In this document: positions 8,455-16,083 of the stretch, piece by piece
Layout of the letters: every line of letters begins with the position of its first letter
Numbering within the stretch: position 1 is the first letter of the stretch
From: Bacteroidales bacterium
Lineage (GTDB): Bacteria; Bacteroidota; Bacteroidia; Bacteroidales; P3
Assembly: GCA_017480785.1 (NCBI GenBank)
Contig: JAFURZ010000018.1
Span: forward strand, 1-42,681
Direction: 5' to 3'
DNA: 42,681 bases
The notes under the pieces: model-generated
Seen by the model: the letters and a program-made list of their open reading frames with translations, nothing else
The model's database searches: none
Told to the model about the DNA's origin: nothing
Position numbers and translations under genes: made by a program

Positions 8455-9191
8455 ACCAATACATCTTGTTTGTCAAGAGCTTACAGGAAAACGTCAAGTC
8501 GCTCACGCTAATCCACGACGTGGACTTGCGGCCGGAGTTTGCGGTGAGGATTGCAGGGGTGGAGGCCGAGATGGGGGTGCGGGCGACGTATTACTTTCGT
8601 TCCATGCACTTTAGAAGTCATGCCGAGACCATCAAGGCCATTGTGGCGATGGGGCATGAGGCGGGGTACCACTACGAGAGCCTGACCACCTGCAAGGGCG
8701 ACATCGAGGCCGCATACAAGGACTTCTGCCGCAATCTGGAAACGCTGAGGGGGCTGGTGCCCGTCAGGACGGCTTGCGCCCACGGCAGCCCGCGGTCGCC
8801 GTGGAACAGCCAGAGCATTTGGAATCAGCATGATATACACGAGCTAGGCATCGACTATGAGCCGATGATGGACACAGACTTTTCCAAGACGCTCTACCTG
8901 ACCGACACGGGCCGGAGGTGGGACGGGTACCGGGTGAGCGTGCGCGACAAGGTGCCACAGTATCAGGAGCAGTGGGAGCGCGAGGGGCTAGTGTTCCACA
9001 CCACCGAGGATATAATACATGCTATCAGCGACATACAGCACCCCATCCACCACAAGGGACTGCTCATCAACACCCACCCGCAGCGGTGGATGCCCTTCGG
9101 GGCGCAGTGGGTCGTCGAAGCAGGAGCCCAATGGTGGAAGAACCAGGCCAAACGTCTCCTCGTGCTCCGAGCCGAATCCAGTCGCTCATGA
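8436..9191 (+). CDS. Divergent NodB-like polysaccharide deacetylase homologue
   Basis: A 251-residue protein with the start of a NodB fold: LTLIHDVDLRPE (Asp28 and Asp30), then ATYYFRSMHF, then GHEAGYHYES. The usual metal-binding H-x3-H is incomplete: His79 is present but no His follows at the expected spacing. A later TACAHGSPRSPWN replaces the RxP motif, and INTHPQRW resembles the final His-containing motif. It may bind metal differently or be non-catalytic. It overlaps the DUF354 gene by 19 bases and is the last gene before the long palindrome, so it closes the glycan operon. From about 8520 the base composition turns G+C-rich, more like the chromosome backbone than the genes upstream. Confidence 0.75.
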   Translation: MHDFTIDQYILFVKSLQENVKSLTLIHDVDLRPEFAVRIAGVEAEMGVRATYYFRSMHFRSHAETIKAIVAMGHEAGYHYESLTTCKGDIEAAYKDFCRNLETLRGLVPVRTACAHGSPRSPWNSQSIWNQHDIHELGIDYEPMMDTDFSKTLYLTDTGRRWDGYRVSVRDKVPQYQEQWEREGLVFHTTEDIIHAISDIQHPIHHKGLLINTHPQRWMPFGAQWVVEAGAQWWKNQAKRLLVLRAESSRS

Positions 9192-9202
9192 CCCCCTATC
9201 AT

Positions 9203-9309
9203 CTCCGCCATTTTAACGGTAGTATTACGCTAGTATTACGGTAGTATTACGGTTTAAAAGCGTAATACTACCGTAATACTAGCGTAATACTACCGTTAAA
9301 ATGGCGGAG
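9203..9309. repeat. Perfect 49-bp inverted repeat with a 9-base loop
   Basis: Bases 9203-9251 are the exact reverse complement of 9261-9309, separated by GTTTAAAAG. Each arm contains three tandem copies of an 11-mer, (G/C)TAGTATTACG, and ends in TTTTAACGG next to CCGCCAT. It starts 12 bases after the stop of the last glycan gene and ends 165 bases before the export lipoprotein gene. It could form a very long RNA hairpin that ends the operon, or a DNA cruciform. There is no T-run after either arm, so it is not a classical intrinsic terminator. Confidence 0.95.
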
Positions 9310-9403
9310 GATGTAGGGGAGAAAGTGAGGGTGAGGAGCGGGGGAAGGGGGCGTGGAGTTCGTGGAGAATAGAAGAAAACCGCTATTTTAATAATATTTA
9401 ACA

Positions 9404-9411
9404 TATTTTTG
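9404..9411 (+). promoter_or_regulatory. Possible promoter -7 element for the wza-wzc-ompA operon
   Basis: TATTTTTG matches the Bacteroidetes -7 consensus TAnnTTTG, in an A+T-rich stretch 63 bases before the export lipoprotein start. No TTTG lies at the usual 19-20 base distance upstream, so this is only a candidate. Confidence 0.35.
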
Positions 9412-9474
9412 CCGACCGCGACACAATACGAAGACAATAGTTGCGTTATCTAGTGTTTTCTTTTATTATTATAC

Positions 9475-10236
9475 ATGCGCATAAGAAATAATATATTGCT
9501 CCTGATGGCGACCCTGCTGCTGACGTCGTGTGTGACGACGCGGCGTGTGGACTATCTGCAGGACATGGCCCACGGGAGCCAGATTGAGATAGAGAACCGC
9601 TTCGAGGCGGTGATTGCTCCCTATGACCAGCTGTCAATCAAGGTGATGACCTCCGACCTGAGCGGCCAGAACCTTGCGGAGCCCTTCAATGCCGTCGCCG
9701 ACGACAACGGTGGCTACCTGGTGGACGTGAACGGCAACATAGACCTGCCGACACTGGGCCGAATCCATGTGGCGGGCCTGACGCGTCTGCGCCTGCAGGA
9801 CACCCTGACGCACATGCTGCAGAGCGGCGGCTACATCCCCGACCCCTACGTCAGTGTGCGCTTCAACAACTTCAAGGTGTTCTTCCTGGGCAACAACGAG
9901 GGGAAGGTAATCAACATACCGAACGAGCGTTGCACTTTCCTCGAGGCGCTGGCCATGGCGGGGAATGTGGACCAGTTCACGCGGCGCGACCGCATTGCCG
10001 TGATGCGCGAGGTGAACGGCCGCATGGTGATGCGCTACCTCGACCCGCGCTCGAGCGACATCTTCAACGACCCATTCTTCATGCTTCAGCAGAACGACTT
10101 CATCATCGTGCCCAACTACAGTGCGGGTGTGCTGCGCAACGAGTTCTCCTACTGGATGAGTCTGGCGACGATGGCCCTCTCGGTGGGCTCGCTGCTGACC
10201 TCCATCGCCCTCTACCGTTCAATCCAAAACCAATAA
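9475..10236 (+). CDS. wza: Polysaccharide export outer-membrane lipoprotein (Wza/BexD-like)
   Basis: A 253-residue lipoprotein. The signal peptide ends in the lipobox LLTSC with Cys19 as the lipidated residue. The Poly_export domain follows: IAPYDQLSIKVMTSDLSG and VDVNGNIDLPTLGRIHVAGLT, then an SLBB-like segment (FFLGNNEGKVINIPNERC and LEALAMAGNVDQFTRRDRI). A hydrophobic helix near the C-terminus (WMSLATMALSVGSLLTSIAL) fits the transmembrane alpha-helical barrel of Wza. The protein should form the outer-membrane exit channel for the glycan. It is 21 bases upstream of the Wzc-like kinase gene, the standard pairing. The gene symbol is used for the family, not a proven orthologue. Confidence 0.93.
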   Translation: MRIRNNILLLMATLLLTSCVTTRRVDYLQDMAHGSQIEIENRFEAVIAPYDQLSIKVMTSDLSGQNLAEPFNAVADDNGGYLVDVNGNIDLPTLGRIHVAGLTRLRLQDTLTHMLQSGGYIPDPYVSVRFNNFKVFFLGNNEGKVINIPNERCTFLEALAMAGNVDQFTRRDRIAVMREVNGRMVMRYLDPRSSDIFNDPFFMLQQNDFIIVPNYSAGVLRNEFSYWMSLATMALSVGSLLTSIALYRSIQNQ

Positions 10237-10257
10237 CCCACCCACGACCGACCACCC

Positions 10258-12720
10258 ATGGCTGACGAGAACAAGAACACCGACCTCTCCTTCCTGGACC
10301 AGAAAAGCGGTCCGAAGCTGCACGTGAAGGACGTGCTGTTCATCGTGTTGCGCAACTGGTACTGGCTGCTCATCTGCGCGGCGCTGGGAGCCGGCATCGC
10401 CGGCTACACCGTCAGGCATCAGAACCGCGTCTACTCCAGTGCGGCGCGGGTGCTCATCAAGGGGTCGTCGACCGGCGGCAACGCCGAGAGCACGGTGCGA
10501 GAGGCGTCGGTGCGCAACATGTTCAGCACCCGGGCCCTGTACAACAGCAACGTCAACAACGAGATTATGATATTCACCTCGAAGAGCGCCCTCCTCGAGG
10601 TGGCCCGCAACCTGAACCTGAACATCTTCTACACCAGCAAGACACGCATCATAGGGCGCGTGAAAGACCTCTACGGCGAGTCGCCGGTGACGGTGCACTT
10701 CATCGACATCGACGAGGAGGACTACGCCTCGCTGGAGCTCACCCCCCTCGACGGGGAGGAATACAGCATTGCCATGGGCGAAGACACGAAGCCGCTGAAG
10801 GCCCGCTACGACGACACCGTGGCACTGCCCTTCGGCCGCATCATGGTCGAGAAGACGTGGTTCTACAACAGCGGAGCCGACGGCACGCCCATCACCGTCA
10901 CGCATGCGGGCATGACGGCCACCGCCGAGCGCTACCGAGCCGCCCTGCAGGTGAGCCGGAATGACGACTTCAACTCTATCATCAACATCAACCTCAACGA
11001 TGCCTCCCCCATCCGTGCCGCGGAGGTAATCAACGAGGCTATACGCGTGTACAACGACGACGCCGTCAAGGACAAGCAGCGCATCATCGCCGAGACCTAC
11101 GACTTCATCAACGAGCGTCTCAAGCTGTTGCAGACCGACCTGGGCATCCAGGAGAACGCCTTGGCGGGCTTCAAACGCGAGCACCAGCTGCTCGACATCT
11201 CGTCGTTCGGCCAAAGCTACCTGACCACCAGCATCGAGTCGTCGGAGGAGATTACGCGCCTGCGCAAACAATTAAACATGGCCCGCTACCTCATACAGAC
11301 CAATGAGAGCAGCGACGACGCCAACCTCATTCCTCCGAGCAACGTCTTCGACGACGAGAACATCATGCGCCTCATCTCGCAGTACAACAGCCTCGCCCTC
11401 GAGCTGAAGGACGACGACGGCGCGAAGAACAATCCCGTGGTGCGCAGCAAGCGCGCCGAGCTGGCCAACCTTCGCAACCAGATGAACCGCCTCCTCGACG
11501 TGTACATCGGCATGCTGCAGGAGCGCATCGCCGAGGCACAGATAGTCGAGTCGGCCGCCTCGAGCAAGATGAGCCAGGTGCCACAGCAGCAGCTCTACCT
11601 GGAGAACCTGGAGCGCACCCAGAAGATTAAGGAGGACCTCTATCTGCACCTGCTCAGCCGCCGTGAGGAGCTGATGATAAGCCAGCCGTCCATCGAGCCC
11701 AACGGAAAGATACTCGACCCCGCCCGTATCAACCGCACGCCCATAGCGCCCAACGAGAAGAAGACCACCCTCTACGGCCTGCTGATAGGCCTGCTCATCC
11801 CCGTGGGCATCTTCTTCCTGCGTCGCCTGCTCGACACGAAGGTGAAGTTCTACAACGACGTGATTCAGGGCACCTCGGCCCCCTTCCTCTGCGAGATACC
11901 GGCCCGTCCGAAGAACGACAGCCGCGAGATGGTGGTGGAGAACGGCGACCACGACACGATGTCGGAGTCGTTCCGTCTGCTACGCACCAAGGTGGACTTC
12001 CTCGGCGCCACGCACGAAGACCGCAGCCTGGGCCGCGTCATCATGGTCACCTCGCTGCAGGCCGGTATGGGCAAGACCTTTATCTCCACCAACCTGGCCG
12101 CCAGTTTCGGCATCACCGGCAAACGGGTCATCGTGCTCGACCTCGACCTGCGCCGCGGCATAATGACGCGCACCTTCTACTCACGCAAGCACCGCGGCCT
12201 GAGCAGCTTCCTGGCCAACCGCACCGACGACTGGGAGGACATCATCCAGCACAACCTCGTCGCCAACGGCGTCGACAGCATATTCACCGGCCACATACCG
12301 CCCAACCCCACCGAACTGCTGGGCAACGGCCGCCTCGACAAGCTCATCGGCGAACTGCGCACACGCTACGACTACATCATCTTCGACACCGCCCCGACAG
12401 GCCTCGTGGTCGACACTGATATCATCAAGCACCTGGTCGACAACACCCTCTTCGTCGTCCGCGCCGGCAAGTGCGACAAACGACTGCTGACCAGCATCGA
12501 TGAACTGTACACCTCGCATGCATTCCCCAACATATCCATTGTGCTCAACGACGTGCACTACAAGAAACTCATGGCCATCGAGCGCAAGTATGGCTACGGC
12601 TATGGTTACGGTTATGGCTACGGATACGGCTACGGCTATGGTTATGGCTACGGGTACGGCTATGGCTACGGTGAAGAAGAAAAAGACAAAAACGAAACAA
12701 CAAATGCAAGCAATGTATAA
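10258..12720 (+). CDS. wzc: Polysaccharide co-polymerase / BY-kinase (Wzc-like) with a Tyr-Gly repeat tail
   Basis: An 820-residue inner-membrane protein. Membrane segments at about 25-50 and 503-524 flank a periplasmic Wzz/GNVR region with coiled coil. The cytoplasmic kinase has Walker A AGMGKTF (602-608), Walker A' VLDLDLRR (about 626-633) and Walker B YIIFDT (706-711). The C-terminus carries 14 Tyr-Gly pairs (778-805) followed by an acidic and polar end. BY-kinases autophosphorylate C-terminal tyrosines, and cycling between states controls chain export with Wza. Most relatives have 4-8 scattered tyrosines; a pure alternating YG run is unusual. It follows wza by 21 bases and overlaps a possible start of the OmpA-like gene by eight bases. 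Confidence 0.95.
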   Translation: MADENKNTDLSFLDQKSGPKLHVKDVLFIVLRNWYWLLICAALGAGIAGYTVRHQNRVYSSAARVLIKGSSTGGNAESTVREASVRNMFSTRALYNSNVNNEIMIFTSKSALLEVARNLNLNIFYTSKTRIIGRVKDLYGESPVTVHFIDIDEEDYASLELTPLDGEEYSIAMGEDTKPLKARYDDTVALPFGRIMVEKTWFYNSGADGTPITVTHAGMTATAERYRAALQVSRNDDFNSIININLNDASPIRAAEVINEAIRVYNDDAVKDKQRIIAETYDFINERLKLLQTDLGIQENALAGFKREHQLLDISSFGQSYLTTSIESSEEITRLRKQLNMARYLIQTNESSDDANLIPPSNVFDDENIMRLISQYNSLALELKDDDGAKNNPVVRSKRAELANLRNQMNRLLDVYIGMLQERIAEAQIVESAASSKMSQVPQQQLYLENLERTQKIKEDLYLHLLSRREELMISQPSIEPNGKILDPARINRTPIAPNEKKTTLYGLLIGLLIPVGIFFLRRLLDTKVKFYNDVIQGTSAPFLCEIPARPKNDSREMVVENGDHDTMSESFRLLRTKVDFLGATHEDRSLGRVIMVTSLQAGMGKTFISTNLAASFGITGKRVIVLDLDLRRGIMTRTFYSRKHRGLSSFLANRTDDWEDIIQHNLVANGVDSIFTGHIPPNPTELLGNGRLDKLIGELRTRYDYIIFDTAPTGLVVDTDIIKHLVDNTLFVVRAGKCDKRLLTSIDELYTSHAFPNISIVLNDVHYKKLMAIERKYGYGYGYGYGYGYGYGYGYGYGYGYGYGEEEKDKNETTNASNV
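12589..12672 (+). repeat. 84-bp hexanucleotide repeat coding for (Tyr-Gly)14
   Basis: Fourteen TAY-GGN units in a row at the 3' end of the Wzc-like gene. Third positions vary (TAT/TAC, GGC/GGT/GGA/GGG), so the units are not identical, but long near-identical stretches remain. Gain or loss of six-base units would keep the frame and change the number of phosphorylatable tyrosines. Confidence 0.97.
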
Positions 12721-12734
12721 TTCCAATGAAATTA

Positions 12735-12742
12735 CCCCCCCC
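12735..12742 (+). repeat. C8 homopolymer at the start region of the OmpA-like gene
   Basis: Eight consecutive C between an in-frame ATG at 12713 and a second in-frame ATG at 12755. In the present state both starts are in frame. A change of length would disconnect only the upstream start. Confidence 0.9.
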
Positions 12743-12754
12743 ACCAACGGCAAT

Positions 12755-14221
12755 ATGAAAACAACTACTGACACCCCGGCTCACTTCTGGCGCGGAAGCA
12801 GCTGGGGAAAACGAGTTCTGATAATACTCACTCTGCTCCTAGCCACTTCCAGCCTCTCCGCGCAGAACTTCGTACGTCGCGGCTTCGCCTTCGGCGCCGA
12901 CCGCGACACGTTGCTCTACATCATTGCGTCGCCATTCGACAACTGGTTCCTCACCGTTGGCGGTGGTGTGCAGACCTTCATCGGCAACGAGGTTCACTCA
13001 TCGGCCCGACACAACAAGCTTAACTACAACATCAAGGCTGAGGTGGGTAAGTGGATTATCCCCGACCTGTCTGTCTCGCTGCGACTCTCCTACTTCAGCG
13101 TCGACGGACAATCGCGCTACAGTCTGCAACCCTTCATCGACTTCACCGACGTGCCTGTAGCCGTCGACCCCGACGACGGCGTCACCTACTACGAGTACCA
13201 GCCTTTCCACGCCCATGCCCTCGGCATCATAGGCTACGTCACGCTCGACTGGACTAATTTCTTCAAAGGATATGAGATAGGCCGTCGCACACGCACCCAC
13301 ATTTTCACTCCCATCGGCCTCGGCTTCTCGGCCCTCCATGGGAAACAAGTCAATCCCCGCGGCATCAAGGATGTGGGCGAGATGCGCGTTAACTGGGAAC
13401 TCTCCTACTCCCTCGGCATAGGAGCTGAATACGTATTCTCAAAGGAACTGGCCTTTAGCGCCATGTTCGACCTCGTGGGCTCTGAGTCCACTTGGGACTG
13501 GTCGCCCTACAACAACGTCCGTACGCGCTTCGACATCATGCCGACGCTCACCTTCGGCGTACGCTTCAACCTGCTGAAGGAAGTCGTCAAGCGCAACGTG
13601 TACACCAAAGTAAGCACACGCTCGCCGGTCTACCACGAGTTCCTGACCGTCGGCGGACGACAGGAGTTGGGCGATATCAGAAGCCGCATCATCGTGCTCA
13701 ACAACATGGTCGACTCACTCGAGAACCAAGCCGATATCGATTCCGCCATGTTGGCCGGCCTCAGAGACACCATCGAAGCCCTCCAGGGACAGCTCGACAG
13801 CCTGCCCGAGGCTCCTGCCACCAACGTCATGGAAGCCCTCATGCAGAGCGACCTGGCGCTAACGGTGGTCTACTTCGACCTTGACAAGTACAACATCGAC
13901 CGCAACGCCCGCTACCGTCTGCGCCGCTTTGCCAAGAGCATGGAGCAGGCGCCAGACACGCTGGAGTACTACATCATCGGCGCTGCCGACTCGCTGACCG
14001 GCTCGAAGCGGCACAACGACTGGCTCTCCGAGAAGCGCTGCAAAGCAGCCTACGACGTGCTCGTCAACGACTACGGGGCCGACCCCAACCAGCTCACGAT
14101 AGTGCCCGTGGGTGGCATCACCGCCTATGAGCCCAAGGAGGAGAACCGAATGGCCATGATAGTGTTTAAGAGCAAGGAAGCCGACGCGATTATCGAGAAG
14201 TGGTCAAGATACAAGAAGTAG
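12755..14221 (+). CDS. OmpA-family outer-membrane protein
   Basis: A 488-residue protein from ATG 12755 with a signal peptide: a basic n-region ending GKRVLIILTLLLATSSLSAQ. An N-terminal beta-barrel with many alternating strands follows to about residue 290, then a coiled-coil linker (IIVLNNMVDSLENQADIDSA). The C-terminal OmpA domain starts at TVVYFDLDKYNIDRNARYRL and should anchor the protein to peptidoglycan. An alternative ATG at 12713 overlaps the Wzc stop and would give a longer n-region read through a C8 run. I prefer 12755 because it leaves a normal-sized signal peptide, but the overlap favours coupling from 12713. It ends one base from the convergent gene on the other strand. Confidence 0.88.
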   Translation: MKTTTDTPAHFWRGSSWGKRVLIILTLLLATSSLSAQNFVRRGFAFGADRDTLLYIIASPFDNWFLTVGGGVQTFIGNEVHSSARHNKLNYNIKAEVGKWIIPDLSVSLRLSYFSVDGQSRYSLQPFIDFTDVPVAVDPDDGVTYYEYQPFHAHALGIIGYVTLDWTNFFKGYEIGRRTRTHIFTPIGLGFSALHGKQVNPRGIKDVGEMRVNWELSYSLGIGAEYVFSKELAFSAMFDLVGSESTWDWSPYNNVRTRFDIMPTLTFGVRFNLLKEVVKRNVYTKVSTRSPVYHEFLTVGGRQELGDIRSRIIVLNNMVDSLENQADIDSAMLAGLRDTIEALQGQLDSLPEAPATNVMEALMQSDLALTVVYFDLDKYNIDRNARYRLRRFAKSMEQAPDTLEYYIIGAADSLTGSKRHNDWLSEKRCKAAYDVLVNDYGADPNQLTIVPVGGITAYEPKEENRMAMIVFKSKEADAIIEKWSRYKK

Positions 14222-14222
14222 G

Positions 14223-14756
14223 CTAGAAGCGCCAGCGCAGCTGCAGCATCCATGTCTGACGGCAGGGGCCGTCGGTCTGGCTGTCACCGCTGCCGATGCT
14301 CTCGGCACCGAGCACCCACGTCAGGGCATACTTGGCTGCCACCTGCAACCACTCGCCGACCCTGTAGCGTGCCACCGCATAGCAACGCCATCCGCGCCCA
14401 TAGAGGGCCGGCATGCTCCAGGCATACTGAAGGTTGCTCTCACCGAAATAGATACGCGCGTAGTAGCCGTCTACATCATACCACGCCAGTGCCGATGAGG
14501 CCTGGAAACGCTGCCGGCTGTAGCGCACCGCAAGGCTCACGAGGCCACCACCCTGACGGGTGGTGGCCTCGCTGTCAAATATGGCATACACTCCGCGGCC
14601 CGTGAACGTCCACGCCCCGCACACGGCCTTCACCTCGCCCTGCCACTGGCGGCGTACGGTACTCTCGCCCAGGTAGAGCACACTGTCCAGGTTGGGCACG
14701 TTACGCTCCTTGCGGCGGTAGGCGAAGCGTACCGTCGAGGTAAAATACCCCCCCCC
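14223..14756 (-). pseudogene. 3' part of a frameshifted helix-hairpin-helix/beta-barrel protein gene
   Basis: This minus-strand frame has no start of its own that makes sense. From the G9 run it reads GYFTSTVRFAYRRKERNV and continues as beta-barrel strands to a terminal LQLRWRF, an aromatic C-terminal residue typical of outer-membrane barrels. It is the continuation of the gene at 14701-16083: with eight instead of nine G at 14748-14756 the two frames fuse into one 619-residue protein (14223-16083 less one base is 620 codons). It is presently untranslated, unless ribosomal slippage occurs or other cells in the population carry G8. The stop is one base from the OmpA-like gene's stop. Confidence 0.82.
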
Positions 14757-16083
14757 ATTGACGAGCCAGCTGCAACCGCAGCCACTCGCCCGACGAGGGG
14801 CTGTAGTCGGCATAGCGCAGCGACGGGAAGCGGTGCACGTCGAGGCTGGCCAGGGCCGTCAGACCCAGCGGCAGACGGCTCTCGGCGTCGAGGCTGACGC
14901 CCTGCTCGCCCTGCGTGGAGCCGATGGCATAGCCCTGCGCGTGAAGGTTGTGGTAGTCGGCATCGTACCAGCGGGCCGTGAGGCCGAGGCGGTGACGGGA
15001 GTCGGCACGCAGCAGCAGGCCGCCGATGGCCGCCAGGTGGCCACCGTCGTCGACGGCTCCCTCGCCGAAGAGCGTCAGGCCGCGCCACTGCCACAGGGCG
15101 TCCACGCCACCGTTGACGAGGGACTTGCCCCGGAAAGCATGCTCGGAATAGAGCCGCGTGGCCGGCACCGCGGCGCTGTCGAGCAGGGTAGCCACTGCCG
15201 TAAGGCCCAGCACCAGGCCGCCGCGCCGCCATTCCAGATGCGCGCCCCCGAGCCCCTCGCCGTCAGTGTGCGACAGGAATGCCGAGAGGCGCAGGGCCTT
15301 CGACAACCTCACCCTTGCCGCCAGACCCTCCTGGTAGCCCTCCTCGTAGAAAGCCACCGCCGGCCGCACCCCGACCGCATAGCGCAGCGGCGCACCACCC
15401 GTCAGGTTGAAGGGCCGCAGACCCGTCCACAGCGTCAATCCCTGCCCGAACTGGAGGTTGTAGCGCCCCACGATGAGGCGTTCCAGCCGCCACACGTCGC
15501 TCACCATAACGTGATAGCCCACAAAGTTGCCGCGCCCCCACACCTCGCCGGCGTCCTTGTCGGCCACCAGCCGCACGTCGACCTTGCCGCCGAGCGAATA
15601 GTTGTAGCACAGCAGGGCCCTGAGGGCGTCGCCTTCATAGCGGCCGGTGCGGTAGCCGGCCGAGGACTCCACCTGTCCTCCGACAGCGTGGAGCAACGTG
15701 TGGCGTCCCTCGGCAAAGTTCCATCGGCGGGGAGCCGTGTAAGGCTGCGTCACCGTCACCCCCTCCAGCAGCGCCACCATGGCGCTGTCGAACCCCGGCA
15801 CGAAAAGCAGTTCCTTGTGGCTCAGCAGCTGACCGTACAGCACGATGTAATTGTGCAACGCCTGCCGCTGGAAGGGCGACAGGAACCACAGGTCGGCCAC
15901 GGCGGCGCTGTCGTTGAGGTTCACGGGCTGTGCCAACAGCTGCTGCCACTGGTCGCTCATCTCGCCGGCGGCCCAGCTGTCGCCCGTCTCCCCCATCCAG
16001 TCCTCGAGGCCCGTCACGTCCTGTGCCGCAACCGACAGAGGCCACAACGCCAGCAGCATCACCATCCAGCGTCTCAGAACCAT
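14701..16083 (-). CDS. Helix-hairpin-helix domain outer-membrane protein, truncated by a G9 frameshift
   Basis: This 460-residue open frame starts with a signal peptide (VMLLALWPLSVAAQ). A helix-hairpin-helix/ComEA-like region follows at about residues 50-110: PVNLNDSAAVADLWFLSPFQ, then KELLFVPGFDSAMVALLEG. The rest is beta-barrel sequence including GRYNLQFGQGLTLWTGL. Proteins of this build are common in Bacteroidales, usually about 600-700 residues, with unknown role. Here the frame leaves the barrel at Gln-Trp-Gly-Gly-Val inside a run of nine G and stops after a non-barrel tail ending LPPQGA. The lost C-terminal barrel strands lie at 14223-14756 in the next frame. It overlaps the upstream gene by ten bases and belongs to a three-gene minus-strand operon. 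Confidence 0.85.
   Translation of the reverse strand: MVLRRWMVMLLALWPLSVAAQDVTGLEDWMGETGDSWAAGEMSDQWQQLLAQPVNLNDSAAVADLWFLSPFQRQALHNYIVLYGQLLSHKELLFVPGFDSAMVALLEGVTVTQPYTAPRRWNFAEGRHTLLHAVGGQVESSAGYRTGRYEGDALRALLCYNYSLGGKVDVRLVADKDAGEVWGRGNFVGYHVMVSDVWRLERLIVGRYNLQFGQGLTLWTGLRPFNLTGGAPLRYAVGVRPAVAFYEEGYQEGLAARVRLSKALRLSAFLSHTDGEGLGGAHLEWRRGGLVLGLTAVATLLDSAAVPATRLYSEHAFRGKSLVNGGVDALWQWRGLTLFGEGAVDDGGHLAAIGGLLLRADSRHRLGLTARWYDADYHNLHAQGYAIGSTQGEQGVSLDAESRLPLGLTALASLDVHRFPSLRYADYSPSSGEWLRLQLARQWGGVFYLDGTLRLPPQGA
14748..14756 (-). repeat. G9 homopolymer causing a frameshift (C9 on the plus strand)
   Basis: Nine G in the coding strand of the helix-hairpin-helix barrel gene. G8 (or G11) joins the two frames into a single open frame; G9 truncates it. 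Confidence 0.95.

Noticed and set aside
9215-9300. Tandem TAGTATTACG units as a possible CRISPR array
   Set aside because: The units are 11 bases, have no spacers, and form two arms of one palindrome. No cas genes are present.
12500-12712. Upstream extension of the OmpA-like gene to ATG 12500
   Set aside because: That part overlaps the end of the Wzc-like gene in another frame and reads as repetitive Met/Ala/Thr from the YG repeat; the signal peptide begins only after 12755.
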